Of a stretch of DNA of 64,000 bases, positions 1 to 8,147 are shown piece by piece (within the stretch, counting starts at the first letter, position 1; each line of letters begins with the position of its first letter). The notes under the pieces are model-generated. The model had not been told where the DNA came from. It was given only the letters and a program-made list of their open reading frames with translations, and searched no databases. The stretch covers positions 806,001-870,000 of the forward strand of contig NC_010644.1 of assembly GCF_000020145.1 (NCBI RefSeq), in the 5' to 3' direction. Position numbers and translations under genes: made by a program. This stretch comes from Elusimicrobium minutum Pei191. Lineage in GTDB: Bacteria; Elusimicrobiota; Elusimicrobia; Elusimicrobiales; Elusimicrobiaceae.

Positions 1-1
1 A

Positions 2-421
2 ATGATGAAAGCCGCTGTAAAGGCGGCGGAAGAAAATTCCACAAAAAACAAACGCCCTATTATCTTAGGCGTTACGATTTTAACCAGTCTTGACGATAAT
101 GCCCTTGACGAAATAGGATACAAACAAGGGGCCGAAAAAATGGTTTTACACCTTGCTAAAATGGCAAAAAAAGCGGGAGTAACGGGCATAGTATCTTCGC
201 CAAAAGAACTTAAAAAATTAAGAAAGGCCTTAGGCCCCGGCATGGTTTTGGTAACCCCGGGCATAAGGCCCGTTTGGAGCGCCGCGGGCGACCAAAAACG
301 CATTACCACTCCAGCCGACGCGGTTAAAAACGGCGCCAGCTTTATGGTAATAGGCCGCCCCATAACAGGCGCTAAGGACCCGGCCAAAGCCGCCCAAATG
401 ATTTCCGACGAAATTAAATAG
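2..421 (+). CDS. pyrF: Orotidine 5'-phosphate decarboxylase, C-terminal part (5' end outside window)
   Basis: This enzyme decarboxylates OMP to UMP in cytosolic pyrimidine synthesis. Only about the last 139 residues are present, because the frame is open to the left edge and the true start lies upstream. The segment GVTILTSLDD, then GIVSSPKE, LVTPGIRP and FMVIGRPIT follow the order of the C-terminal half of the PyrF TIM barrel, including the phosphate-binding PGIRP and GRPIT loops. The Met codons at base 2 and just after it are internal. The gene ends 47 bases before the first M24 peptidase gene on the same strand. The call is firm for the family. Nothing can be said about the N-terminal catalytic Lys/Asp array, which lies outside the window. 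Confidence 0.93.
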   Translation: MMKAAVKAAEENSTKNKRPIILGVTILTSLDDNALDEIGYKQGAEKMVLHLAKMAKKAGVTGIVSSPKELKKLRKALGPGMVLVTPGIRPVWSAAGDQKRITTPADAVKNGASFMVIGRPITGAKDPAKAAQMISDEIK

Positions 422-468
422 AATTTAGGAGATAAAATTGCTACACTGTATATAAGAGGATAATTCTT

Positions 469-1527
469 ATGGTAAAAACAAAATTTAACCCCGAACTTAT
501 TAAAAAACTTCAAAAAGCTGTTGTGAAAAACAAATTAGACGCTTATTTTGTAACCGATTATAAGGACCAGCTTTATTTGACCGGTTTTAAATTTTACCCG
601 CAGGAAGCTATTTTACTTGTAACTCCTAAAGAAGTTTATTGTTACACAAGAGATTTATATATTATAGAACTTGGGCAGAAAATACCCCTGTTAAAGGCTT
701 CCGCCCCGTTAGATTACGCTTTGGCGGCAGCCGAACAGGCAAAAAAACTTAAACTTAAAAATGTGGGTTTTGATGCGGTTAAAACATATTATAATTACGG
801 CAAAACATTTGAGAAATTCGGCTACAAACCCTCAGCCTTTACGCCGGGTGAACTACGCGAGGTTAAAGAAAAAAGCGAGCTTGACACAATGCGCAAAGCC
901 AACCGCATAGCTTATAAAACCTATGAATATATTAAAAAATATATTAAAACCGGAATGAGCGAGTTTGAAGTAGCGGCCGAAATTGAACGTTATATGAAAT
1001 CGCAGGGAGCTACAGCCTTAAGTTTTGAGTCAACAGTGTGCTTTGGCGTTAACGGTACAAACACGCACCACACCCCCACAAAAGACAAATTAAAAAATGA
1101 GCAGGCCATATTACTTGATTTCGGCTGTATTTATGATAACTACTGCTCAGATATTTCACGCAGCTGGTGGCACGGCAAAAAACCCACGGCTGAGTATAAA
1201 AAGGCCTGGAAAGCGGTTGATGACGCCAGAAAAGCCGGGATAAAAGCGGCTAAACCCGGTATTACCGGTAAAGAGCTTGACCTTGTTCCTAGAAATGTAA
1301 TTGAAAAAGCAGGTTTTGGCAAATATTTTATACACAGGACAGGCCACGGCATAGGCATGCAGGCGCATGAAGACCCTAACGTGGAACCGCAAAATAACAG
1401 GAAATTTGTTGCTAACAACGTAATAACAATTGAGCCCGGTATTTATTACACAGGTCATTTTGGCATACGTATAGAAGATACTGTTGTTGTCACACCTAAA
1501 GGCGGCGTAATTCTTACAAAGAAATAA
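469..1527 (+). CDS. M24B-family aminopeptidase P / Xaa-Pro peptidase, copy 1
   Basis: Predicted cytosolic two-metal peptidase of the creatinase/aminopeptidase fold, 352 residues, cleaving Xaa-Pro bonds. The N-terminal third is the variable creatinase-like domain. The C-terminal 'pita-bread' domain carries the metal-ligand segments LLDFGCIYDNYCSD (two Asp), TGHGIGMQAHE (His), ITIEPG (Glu) and RIEDT (Glu). The start follows AGAGGA at a fair distance. The next gene starts three bases after the stop and is a paralog of similar length (351 residues), so the pair arose by tandem duplication and is likely co-transcribed with efp. This order (Xaa-Pro peptidase before efp) is common in bacteria. Which peptides it prefers cannot be told from sequence. 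Confidence 0.9.
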   Translation: MVKTKFNPELIKKLQKAVVKNKLDAYFVTDYKDQLYLTGFKFYPQEAILLVTPKEVYCYTRDLYIIELGQKIPLLKASAPLDYALAAAEQAKKLKLKNVGFDAVKTYYNYGKTFEKFGYKPSAFTPGELREVKEKSELDTMRKANRIAYKTYEYIKKYIKTGMSEFEVAAEIERYMKSQGATALSFESTVCFGVNGTNTHHTPTKDKLKNEQAILLDFGCIYDNYCSDISRSWWHGKKPTAEYKKAWKAVDDARKAGIKAAKPGITGKELDLVPRNVIEKAGFGKYFIHRTGHGIGMQAHEDPNVEPQNNRKFVANNVITIEPGIYYTGHFGIRIEDTVVVTPKGGVILTKK

Positions 1528-1530
1528 TTT

Positions 1531-2586
1531 ATGGCAGATTACAAAGTAAAAATAAAAACGTTTTTAAAAACTTTAAAACAATGCGAAATTGAAGGATATA
1601 TAACCACTAACGTTATTGATATGCAATATTTTTGCGCGCGCCCTTTCCAGCCAAGCGAAAGAAGCGTGCTTTTAATAACGCCTAAACACTTCATGATATT
1701 CGCCCGCCCGCTTGCTTTTAATGCTATTAAAGAAAGCGTTAAGGAAGCTAAGGTTGTAATGGCCGAAGATATTTCAGCAATAGCAGCGGCGGCTGAGTTT
1801 GTTATTAAAAACAAAATTAAAAATATTTGTTTTGACCAAGATAAAGAGCTGTTTTCAGCGGGGCAGATTTTCCAAAAAGCGGGTATAAAGCCCGAACTTG
1901 CCGTTACCAATACGGTAAGAATGGTAAAAAATAAAGAAGAAATTAAAAATATCCGCAAAGCCTGCCAAATAGCTTATAACGCTTTTCTTTATATAAAACC
2001 CAGGATTAAAACGAGTATGACAGAGCTTGAAGCGGCCTCAATGCTTGAAAATTATATGAAATCACAAGGAGCGAGCGGCGTTTCTTTTGACACAATTATG
2101 GCTTTTGGCAAAAACAGCGCTGACCCGCATCACGCCACTGATACGACTAAGCTTAAAAATGAGGATGTGATTTTGGTAGATTTCGGCTGTATTTACAAAG
2201 GCTACTGCTCTGACATTACAAGAACCTGGTGGCACGGCAAAAAACCGGCGGCAGAATTTACAAAAGTTTGGAATATTGTCGAACGGGCCAGAAAAGAGGG
2301 TGTAAAAAAAGTTCGCCCCAACATGAGCGCGCGTAACGCCGATAAAATATGCCGTGATATTATTGAAACGGCTTCTTACGGCCCGCTTATACATTCAACA
2401 GGGCATGGCGTGGGGATGAATTTGCATGAGTCGCCCTTTCTTAACCCTCCTTCACAGGAAATACTTAAAAAGGGTAATGTTTTTACTATAGAACCGGGCA
2501 TTTATATACCCGGCAAATTCGGAGTACGCCTTGAGGATACCGTTGAACTTACGGCAAAAGGCGCGAATATTTTAACTAAAAAATAA
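1531..2586 (+). CDS. M24B-family aminopeptidase P / Xaa-Pro peptidase, copy 2
   Basis: Paralog of the preceding gene, 351 residues, with the same two-domain layout. It keeps all five metal ligands in LVDFGCIYKGYCSD, STGHGVGMNLHE, FTIEPG and RLEDT, so it should be an active Xaa-Pro peptidase rather than a decayed copy. The N-terminal domains of the two copies differ much more than the catalytic domains, which suggests divided substrate range or different dimer partners. Only three bases separate it from copy 1, and efp follows 14 bases after the stop. Translation of copy 2 is probably coupled to copy 1, because no strong ribosome binding site lies in the gap itself. Confidence 0.9.
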   Translation: MADYKVKIKTFLKTLKQCEIEGYITTNVIDMQYFCARPFQPSERSVLLITPKHFMIFARPLAFNAIKESVKEAKVVMAEDISAIAAAAEFVIKNKIKNICFDQDKELFSAGQIFQKAGIKPELAVTNTVRMVKNKEEIKNIRKACQIAYNAFLYIKPRIKTSMTELEAASMLENYMKSQGASGVSFDTIMAFGKNSADPHHATDTTKLKNEDVILVDFGCIYKGYCSDITRTWWHGKKPAAEFTKVWNIVERARKEGVKKVRPNMSARNADKICRDIIETASYGPLIHSTGHGVGMNLHESPFLNPPSQEILKKGNVFTIEPGIYIPGKFGVRLEDTVELTAKGANILTKK

Positions 2587-2600
2587 GTAGAGGAAAAATA

Positions 2601-3161
2601 ATGATAAGCACAACAGACTTTAAAGAAGGTTTAATTTTTGAAAATGAAAACGGGGAGATTGTTGAAATCGTAGATTACCAACATCACCGTAAAAGCCAGG
2701 CCAGAGCCGTTGTAAGAGTCAAATTAAGAAAGCTAGGTAGCGGATCATATGTTGAAACAAGCTATCGCCCCGAAGATAAATTTAAAGAAGTCAGTGTTGA
2801 AAAAAGGCCTTTTATGTATCTATATTCCGAAGGCGATATGGCGCATTTTATGAACAATGAATCTTATGACCAGGTTGCCGTGCCTTTAGACAAACTTGAA
2901 AACCAGAGAAAATATTTAATTGAAAATATGGAATGCACGGGCTTGTATATTAATGACCAGTTGTTTGATATTGTGCTTCCTATTAAAGTTGTTTTAACCA
3001 TTAAATCAACAGTGCCCGGCGTAAAAGGCGATACTGTTTCAAACTTAACCAAAGAAGCGGAACTTGAAACGGGCGTAACAATAAAAGTGCCTTTATTTAT
3101 TAACGAAGGCGACAAAGTTATTATGGACACCCGCTATTGCACCTACGTTGAAAGAGCATAA
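2601..3161 (+). CDS. efp: Translation elongation factor P
   Basis: EF-P (186 residues) binds between the P and E sites of the ribosome and relieves stalling at polyproline stretches. Three beta-barrel domains are recognisable: an N-terminal KOW-like domain, a middle OB domain and a C-terminal OB domain ending in VDTRY-like residues (MDTRYCTYVERA). The loop tip aligned with E. coli Lys34 is K31 in RKSQARA, so this is a lysine-type EF-P. No modification enzymes (EpmA/EpmB) are in the window. A GAGG ribosome binding site precedes the ATG. It is downstream of, and likely in one operon with, two Xaa-Pro peptidases. A weak TATAAT overlaps the start of the next gene. Confidence 0.96.
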   Translation: MISTTDFKEGLIFENENGEIVEIVDYQHHRKSQARAVVRVKLRKLGSGSYVETSYRPEDKFKEVSVEKRPFMYLYSEGDMAHFMNNESYDQVAVPLDKLENQRKYLIENMECTGLYINDQLFDIVLPIKVVLTIKSTVPGVKGDTVSNLTKEAELETGVTIKVPLFINEGDKVIMDTRYCTYVERA

Positions 3162-3194
3162 GCAATAAGTTGAACCTTTTTTACGTTTTATAAT

Positions 3195-3713
3195 ATGGGA
3201 TATTTAAAGTTTTTAAGGTGTGCTTTTTTACTATTATTTTTAGCAGTAAACTCGCACGCCTTAAATATTGAAAATTTTACTTTAACCGACGGTATGGGAA
3301 AGTTTGATTTCGGCAAGTTTGAAATATTAAACCTTGAACTGGTTAACGGCGTGCTTGAAATGCCTTTAGAGCGTGATGAATATAAAAATATCACCGTTTT
3401 AGATAAAAATTTTCTCAGTGTTTTAAGTTCTTGTTTTAAAGATAATAAATCTTGTGAAAACACGGGTAAAACAAACAAAGAAATTAAAACGGAAATTTTA
3501 GATATAAGACAGGCCGGCAAGATATTTTTAGCAGAAATAAGTTTTGATTCCCGGCTTCTTGTTACGTTTACGGTAACTGAAAACAAAGGCGTTGTGCGGG
3601 TAAGACGCCCGTCGGACTTTAAGTTTAAAGACAGCAGGTTTGAGCGTTACTTAAAAAACTTAATAAGGCAATCTTATAAGGACATTAAAAATGAAAGCGG
3701 TAAACCAAAATAA
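3195..3713 (+). CDS. Secreted protein of unknown function
   Basis: A 172-residue protein with a clear Sec signal peptide (basic n-region MGYLKFLR, hydrophobic core to about residue 18, cleavage likely after NSHA). The mature part is beta-rich and charged, with one pair of cysteines about 10 residues apart (SCFKDNKSC) that could form a disulfide in the periplasm. I do not recognise a family. The stop overlaps the start of the DUF192 gene by 23 bases, so the two are translationally linked. Proteins of the DUF192 family are often exported or envelope-linked, which fits an envelope role for this pair, but that is inference. No good Shine-Dalgarno precedes the ATG. Confidence 0.7.
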   Translation: MGYLKFLRCAFLLLFLAVNSHALNIENFTLTDGMGKFDFGKFEILNLELVNGVLEMPLERDEYKNITVLDKNFLSVLSSCFKDNKSCENTGKTNKEIKTEILDIRQAGKIFLAEISFDSRLLVTFTVTENKGVVRVRRPSDFKFKDSRFERYLKNLIRQSYKDIKNESGKPK

Positions 3714-4029
3714 TAATTTCCTTTTAGCCGATAATGTTGAAGTCGCGGCAGCAATTTTTGACCGTATGAAAGGGCTTTTAGGTAAAAAAGATATACCTCA
3801 AGGGTACGGACTTCTTATTAAAAAATGTAATAGTATTCATATGTTTTTTATGCGCTTTGCCATAGACGCTGTTTTTTTAAGCAAAGAGGGGGAGGTTTTG
3901 CACATACTTCAAAATTTTAAACCCTGGCGTATAAGCAAGGTTGTTTTTGGGGCATCCTCCGCGTTGGAACTGCCAGCCGGAACTATTGGTAACAATGTAA
4001 AAAAGGGCGATTTTATAGTTTTTAAATAG
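3691..4029 (+). CDS. DUF192 family protein
   Basis: A small protein (112 residues) of the DUF192 family, recognised by MKGLLGKKDIPQGYGLLIKK, the segment IHMFFMRFAIDAVFL, then VVFGASSALELPAGTI. In this family the I.HMfFMrf.iDvvFl and A..vLElpaG motifs are diagnostic; the biochemical role is not established. No signal peptide is seen here, unlike many exported members, so it may be cytosolic or depend on the upstream secreted protein. Its start lies inside the previous gene (23-base overlap) after AAGGA. A promoter for the next gene begins right after its stop. Confidence 0.87.
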   Translation: MKAVNQNNNFLLADNVEVAAAIFDRMKGLLGKKDIPQGYGLLIKKCNSIHMFFMRFAIDAVFLSKEGEVLHILQNFKPWRISKVVFGASSALELPAGTIGNNVKKGDFIVFK

Positions 4030-4041
4030 ATTTTAATTTTT

Positions 4042-4071
4042 TTGGTATTTTAACCGCATTATTTATATAAT
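4042..4071 (+). promoter_or_regulatory. Promoter with -10 placed for a leaderless transcript
   Basis: TTGGTA (4042-4047) and TATAAT (4066-4071) are 18 bases apart. The ATG of the next gene begins eight bases after the -10, with no Shine-Dalgarno between, so transcription should start at or next to the start codon. Confidence 0.5.
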
Positions 4072-4079
4072 TATTATAT

Positions 4080-4808
4080 ATGAAAAAGATTTTTATTATT
4101 TTAAATTTAATTTTGGTATTTTCTATCAATGCGTTTTGTAAGGCAAGTTATGACGATTTTGCCGCAAACGTTACAAAAGATAATCTTAAATACTTCGCAA
4201 AAGACATAGGCGGGTTAATAGGTTCTAGCACATTTACCACAGGCCGCGTTTTGGGGTGGGGCGGCTTTCAGGTGGGGCCGCGCGCCAGCATGTGGTTTGA
4301 ACCGCATAAAAACAACACCGCGCTGGGCGGCCCTAAAAACGTCGGCTCCATGGTTATGCCGTGGATTCAGGCCGATATAGGAATGCCATTTCGTATAGAC
4401 GGATTCATAAGGGCAGGCTCTTACAACGGACTTACGGCGGCGGGCGGCGGCTTGAGATGGGGTATATTAAGACCCGTCCAAAATGAATGGTCTTTCCAAA
4501 CAATGATAGTGCTTGCGGCCAATGCCGGAGTGGCGGACAGTTTTTCCGTAGCGCACTACCAGGGCGCTTTAGTTCTTTCAATGACAATGAAACATTTTAC
4601 ACCTTATATATCGGCAGGCGTCGATTCTACAAAAGTAACAATTCAACATGAGGGCAACGCTCTTAACGGCACCCATGAAACTGTGTTTACGCCAAGATAT
4701 ACGGCCGGGCTTAATTTTAAACTTCCGCTTTATTTAGATTTAAGTTTGGCGGGCAACTGGGCAAATTACGGTCCGGGCGCGGAAGCCAGTTTCAGCTTAA
4801 GATTTTAA
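4080..4808 (+). CDS. Probable outer-membrane beta-barrel or secreted protein
   Basis: A 242-residue protein with a signal peptide (MKKIF, hydrophobic to about residue 18, cleavage near FCKA). The mature part is rich in Gly, aromatic residues and alternating polar/hydrophobic stretches (for example FRIDGFIRAGSYNG, FTPYISAGVDS, LYLDLSLAGNWANYG), as expected for amphipathic beta-strands. It ends in a C-terminal Phe (FSLRF), the usual outer-membrane barrel insertion signature. No specific family is recognised. The next gene begins nine bases downstream with its own ribosome binding site. The start has no Shine-Dalgarno and sits nine bases from a TATAAT, so the mRNA may be leaderless. Confidence 0.65.
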   Translation: MKKIFIILNLILVFSINAFCKASYDDFAANVTKDNLKYFAKDIGGLIGSSTFTTGRVLGWGGFQVGPRASMWFEPHKNNTALGGPKNVGSMVMPWIQADIGMPFRIDGFIRAGSYNGLTAAGGGLRWGILRPVQNEWSFQTMIVLAANAGVADSFSVAHYQGALVLSMTMKHFTPYISAGVDSTKVTIQHEGNALNGTHETVFTPRYTAGLNFKLPLYLDLSLAGNWANYGPGAEASFSLRF

Positions 4809-4817
4809 GGAGTTTGT

Positions 4818-5549
4818 ATGTCTCAGGCGTGGACTATATTCTTCAAAGAACGCTTTAAAAAATATTTTTTAACAGCGTTTATTTTTTTGCTCGCGTGGTA
4901 TATTATAAAGACACTTCCATACTTCTTGCACATAAAATCCATATTTCCGGACCAGTCGCCTTTATCAATACAAGTTTTTAAAATATTTATATTCTTTTTT
5001 TATCTTTTTTTAGATTTTATTTTATGGGTTTGCGTTGTTAATATATATAACGGCGAGTTTAATTTAAAAGCAGTTAAGGAAACCGTTAAAAAACACTATT
5101 GGTTTTTTATATCGCTTTTAGCTATAAAACTGCTGATTTTTTTTAATAACACAATAACACAACATTTTTTTTATTCCATCGCCGCCGGTAATGAAATAGG
5201 TAAAGCGGTTTATGTATTGCAAATTTCAAGCGTTATAGCGGGTTTTTTATCTCTTATAAAATTTTTTATAATAGGCTGGTTTTTGGCTTTACACAATAGT
5301 TTTATGGCATTTTTTCAATCGGTAAAACATAATTTTACGGCTTTATTTAGACCTGCTTTAATTTTTGTAATACTGGTTGTTTTAATAAATATAGCCCAGC
5401 AGCTTTTATTTTTAATATTAAGCAGAGCGGGCGTTGTTACTGCTAACGCCTCAACAGCACAGTTAATATTGTCTGAAACAATTTTCTTTGCTACTTATGT
5501 AGGTATGACTGCGGCAGTGTTTATAACGCTTTCTTACGCAAAAGAATAA
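4818..5549 (+). CDS. Polytopic membrane protein, tandem paralog 1
   Basis: A 243-residue integral membrane protein of unknown function with about five or six hydrophobic segments (around residues 15-35, 50-75, 92-112, 130-160, 180-205, 215-240). It is homologous to the next gene: both begin with a TW.I/V.FK..F...F.TAFAFLL-W pattern, both have an IYxxxFxLxxxxEx..KHYWFFISLL motif after the second segment, and both match in length. I do not recognise the family; it could be a small channel or a lipid- or envelope-associated scaffold. Codons are A/T-rich as expected for membrane proteins. AAGGAG precedes the ATG. Confidence 0.7.
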   Translation: MSQAWTIFFKERFKKYFLTAFIFLLAWYIIKTLPYFLHIKSIFPDQSPLSIQVFKIFIFFFYLFLDFILWVCVVNIYNGEFNLKAVKETVKKHYWFFISLLAIKLLIFFNNTITQHFFYSIAAGNEIGKAVYVLQISSVIAGFLSLIKFFIIGWFLALHNSFMAFFQSVKHNFTALFRPALIFVILVVLINIAQQLLFLILSRAGVVTANASTAQLILSETIFFATYVGMTAAVFITLSYAKE

Positions 5550-5577
5550 GCGTTAATTAAAAGGAGAAGAAGGGTTT

Positions 5578-6318
5578 ATGGAAAAAACTTGGAATGTAAC
5601 ATTTAAGGCTCATTTCAGAAGGAACTTTTTTACCGCGTTTGCTTTCTTGCTTGTTTGGTATGTAGGCGCGCAAACAATTTTAACAGCTTTGGAAGCGCCG
5701 GCTAAAAGAATTGTTTCCACATCTTTTGCAGCTTGGGGCATGACGCTTTTTGCCGCATTTTTTATTACACTGTTTTCTTATATCTTTTGGATAGGCGCAG
5801 TGCTTATTTATGACAGCAAATTTAAATTAAGTGATTTTGTGGAAAATTTTCATAAGCATTATTGGTTTTTTATTTCCTTGTTAGGATTACAGCTTGTTTA
5901 CGCATTAGTTATACAAATTTCTTTTTTCAGCGGAGACCCGGGGTCAGATTATTTTCTTATAACTCTTATAGTAACCGCGGTAGGAGCTTTGGTAGCGCTT
6001 TTAAGGAATTTGGTGATAGGTGTTTTTTTTGTGGGGTATGAGACCGATGTTGAAATGCCTAATGAAATAAAAACCTGTTTTACCCAAAATCTTAAGCCCA
6101 TAGCGGTGTTTTTTATTTTAACCATAGTTATAAGCGTTATAGAAACATTTCTGACATTTTTTGCGCAAGATATGTTAGTTAAATATTTCATTTCAACGCC
6201 TGACGCTTACGCAGTAAAATTCACACAGCTTATTTTAGGTTTTATATCACAGGCTTTAATGCTTTTAGCCTTGTTTGTATCAATGCCTTTTATAAAAATA
6301 AAAGGGAAAAATATTTAA
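5578..6318 (+). CDS. Polytopic membrane protein, tandem paralog 2
   Basis: A 246-residue membrane protein, paralog of the previous gene. It shares the opening (TWNVTFKAHFRRNFFTAFAF), the KHYWFFISLLGLQL motif around residue 100 and the same spacing of about six hydrophobic segments. It follows 28 bases downstream behind AAGGAGAAG, so the two are probably co-expressed and may form a hetero-oligomer; that is inference. The gene is the last of the + strand group, and tRNA-Leu follows after 74 bases. No catalytic motif was found in either copy. Confidence 0.7.
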   Translation: MEKTWNVTFKAHFRRNFFTAFAFLLVWYVGAQTILTALEAPAKRIVSTSFAAWGMTLFAAFFITLFSYIFWIGAVLIYDSKFKLSDFVENFHKHYWFFISLLGLQLVYALVIQISFFSGDPGSDYFLITLIVTAVGALVALLRNLVIGVFFVGYETDVEMPNEIKTCFTQNLKPIAVFFILTIVISVIETFLTFFAQDMLVKYFISTPDAYAVKFTQLILGFISQALMLLALFVSMPFIKIKGKNI

Positions 6319-6392
6319 AATAAATTTAAAGCAGTTTCAATTTTCAGATAAAAAACGCCGCTGTTTTAACAATATGGTAAAATAGATTTATC

Positions 6393-6476
6393 GGGCGGGT
6401 GGCGGAACTGGCAGACGCGTACGTCTCAGAAGCGTATGACCTAACGGTCTTAAGGGTTCAAGTCCCTTTCCGCCCA
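6393..6476 (+). tRNA. tRNA-Leu (anticodon CAG)
   Basis: An 84-base class II tRNA. The acceptor arm is GGGCGGG paired with TCCGCCC (one G-U), the anticodon stem-loop is TACGT-CTCAGAA-GCGTA with anticodon CAG (reads CUG), there is a long variable arm, and the T arm is AAGGG-TTCAAGT-CCCTT. Discriminator A; no encoded CCA. A terminator follows directly. Confidence 0.95.
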
Positions 6477-6480
6477 ATAA

Positions 6481-6514
6481 AAAAGATGCTTCTTTATGGG
6501 AGCATCTTTTTTTT
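6481..6514 (+). terminator. Rho-independent terminator after tRNA-Leu
   Basis: The stem AAAGATGCT/AGCATCTTT with a short loop is followed by a run of T, just after the tRNA. Confidence 0.85.
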
Positions 6515-6616
6515 ATATATAAAATAAAATTAAATTAAGGATAAAAAACCGGTAAGATTTATACAAATAAAACAATTTAACGCTTTTTTATTCTGCCGGA
6601 TTATAATTAAATCTGC

Positions 6617-6655
6617 TATTTTGGGACACGGGGCCGGGGGCAGTGTCCCAAAATA
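6617..6655. repeat. GC-rich perfect inverted repeat (13-bp arms)
   Basis: The arms TATTTTGGGACAC and GTGTCCCAAAATA flank a 13-base G-rich loop (GGGGCCGGGGGCA) in an otherwise A/T-rich gap between the tRNA-Leu terminator and the rplS terminator. It is not followed by a T run on either strand, so it is not an ordinary terminator. Origin unknown. The rest of the gap from 6319 to 6735 holds only the tRNA and the two terminators. Confidence 0.7.
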
Positions 6656-6671
6656 TAGAGTATATTACTCT

Positions 6672-6718
6672 TAAAAAAACAAACTCCGCTTTAATTTTAA
6701 AGCGGAGTTTGTTTTTTA
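6672..6718 (-). terminator. Terminator of the rpsP-rplS operon
   Basis: The stem ACAAACTCCGCTTT/AAAGCGGAGTTTGT has T-rich sequence on both sides and sits 18 bases beyond the rplS stop. It may work in both directions. Confidence 0.85.
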
Positions 6719-6735
6719 ATTTCTTTAAACTGCAG

Positions 6736-7161
6736 TTATTTAGCTTCTGTTGTTTCTTCAACAGCCACAACAGCTTCAGCTTCAGTTTGGGCGCCTTCTT
6801 TGTCCATAGCTTGTGTGCTTCTGGGCATAGCAATTTCTTTAAGTCTTGCAGCTTTACCTTTAAGATCTTTAAGAAAGTTGAGTTTGGCTCTTCTGACTTT
6901 GCCTCTTTTAAGAATTTCAATTTTTTCCACTCTGGGCGAATGTACAGGAAAAATTCTTTCAACGCCTACACCGAAAGAGATTTTGCGCACTGTAAATGTT
7001 TCGCTGATACCGCTGCCCTTTCTGGCAATGACAACGCCGTCAAATGCCTGTAATCTTTCGTTATCGCCTTCAACAACTTTTACCATTACTTTAACCGTAT
7101 CGCCGGGTTGAAAATCAACCACATTGGTTTTAAGGTCATGTTTTATGTCATTTATATTCAT
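6736..7161 (-). CDS. rplS: 50S ribosomal protein L19
   Basis: L19 lies at the 30S-50S interface. The 141-residue protein has the typical core: [70 protein letters not shown]. The usual family length is about 115, and the extra 25 residues are an acidic, Ala/Val/Glu-rich C-terminal tail ([15 protein letters not shown]) absent from standard L19. TAGGAG precedes the start. It is the last gene of rpsP-khpA-trmD-rplS, and a terminator follows. Confidence 0.96.
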   Translation of the reverse strand: MNINDIKHDLKTNVVDFQPGDTVKVMVKVVEGDNERLQAFDGVVIARKGSGISETFTVRKISFGVGVERIFPVHSPRVEKIEILKRGKVRRAKLNFLKDLKGKAARLKEIAMPRSTQAMDKEGAQTEAEAVVAVEETTEAK

Positions 7162-7183
7162 AACAACTTTTATCTCCTAAACA

Positions 7184-7897
7184 TTACTTTGCCTTTTTTG
7201 CCTTAAGAGAGGTTCTCTTTTCAGAGGTTGGCAGCAAATCAGGTCTAAATTTTTTTGTAATTTTTACAGCTTCTTTTTGTTTCCAAGTTTCAATTTCTTT
7301 ATGGTTTCCGCTCAAAAGCACCGCCGGCACCCTTTTCCTTCGCCAAACCTCAGGTCTGGTATATTGGGGGGGTTCAAGAAGGTTGTTTTCAAAACTTTCC
7401 AACTCTGTTACCCCTGATTTTTTAAATACGCCCGGCAAAAGCCTTGTGATAGCGTCTATCATAACCACAGCGGCGCTTTCACCGCCGGTCAGGATAAAAT
7501 CACCTAAAGAAACTTCTAAATCAAATTCGGGGTATATTCTCGCGTCAACGCCCTCATAATGACCACAAACAAAAATCAAATGCTTTTTCAAGCTGAGTTT
7601 TTTTGCCAGTGTTTGATTAAAAACTTTACCGCGGGGACTTGTGTAAATAACTACACTGCCTTTTTTCCTAAGCTTTTTAATAGCTTGGTAAAGTGGTTCA
7701 GCCTTCATCAGCATCCCCGCTCCGCCGCCGTAAACTCTGTCGTCAATAGACTTATGTTTATCTTTAACAAAATCCCTGGGATTGCAAAACCCCAGATTCA
7801 GTATTTTTTCTTTTCTTGCCCTGCCCGGTATGCTTTGGCCTAAAGGCCCGTCAACAATGTCGGGAAAGGGAGTCACAACATCTATTTTAATAGACAT
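7184..7897 (-). CDS. trmD: tRNA (guanine-37-N1)-methyltransferase
   Basis: TrmD uses SAM to methylate G37 of tRNAs reading CNN codons, preventing +1 frameshifts. The 237-residue protein shows the SPOUT trefoil-knot features: VVIYTSPRGKVFNQ, FVCGHYEGVDARI, LGDFILTGGE, and the C-terminal LEPPQYTRPEVWRRKRVPAVLLSGNH segment. The C-terminus ends in a basic tail (KRTSLKAKKAK). Its start codon touches the end of khpA, so translation is coupled. In many bacteria rimM sits directly before trmD; here khpA is followed at once by trmD and no rimM is present in the operon. Confidence 0.97.
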   Translation of the reverse strand: MSIKIDVVTPFPDIVDGPLGQSIPGRARKEKILNLGFCNPRDFVKDKHKSIDDRVYGGGAGMLMKAEPLYQAIKKLRKKGSVVIYTSPRGKVFNQTLAKKLSLKKHLIFVCGHYEGVDARIYPEFDLEVSLGDFILTGGESAAVVMIDAITRLLPGVFKKSGVTELESFENNLLEPPQYTRPEVWRRKRVPAVLLSGNHKEIETWKQKEAVKITKKFRPDLLPTSEKRTSLKAKKAK

Positions 7898-8127
7898 TAG
7901 TCCTCTATTTTCAAAAATACTTTTTTATTCTGTTTTGAAGCCGCAGCGCTGAGTACCGTGCGCACGGCTTTAATAATACAACCGTCTTTACCTATAACCT
8001 TGCCTTTGTCGGCCGGGTCAACTTTAGTGGTCAAGTAAATTTTGTCCTGCTCTTCCCTTTCTTCCATTACAATGCTTTCGCCGTTAACGGCAAGGGCTTT
8101 AAGCAGATACAGTGCCATATCCTTCAT
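7897..8127 (-). CDS. khpA: KH-domain RNA-binding protein KhpA
   Basis: A 76-residue single-KH-domain protein (KhpA/YlqC family). The KH signature is VIGKDGCIIKAVRTVLSAAASK, with the GxxG loop GKDG. In firmicutes KhpA pairs with KhpB (Jag/EloR) to bind RNA and influence cell-wall elongation, but no KhpB is in the window. The gene sits between rpsP and trmD, its standard place. A strong ribosome binding site (ACGGAGG) precedes the ATG, 20 bases after rpsP. Confidence 0.93.
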   Translation of the reverse strand: MKDMALYLLKALAVNGESIVMEEREEQDKIYLTTKVDPADKGKVIGKDGCIIKAVRTVLSAAASKQNKKVFLKIED

Positions 8128-8147
8128 AAAAAACCTCCGTAATGGTT

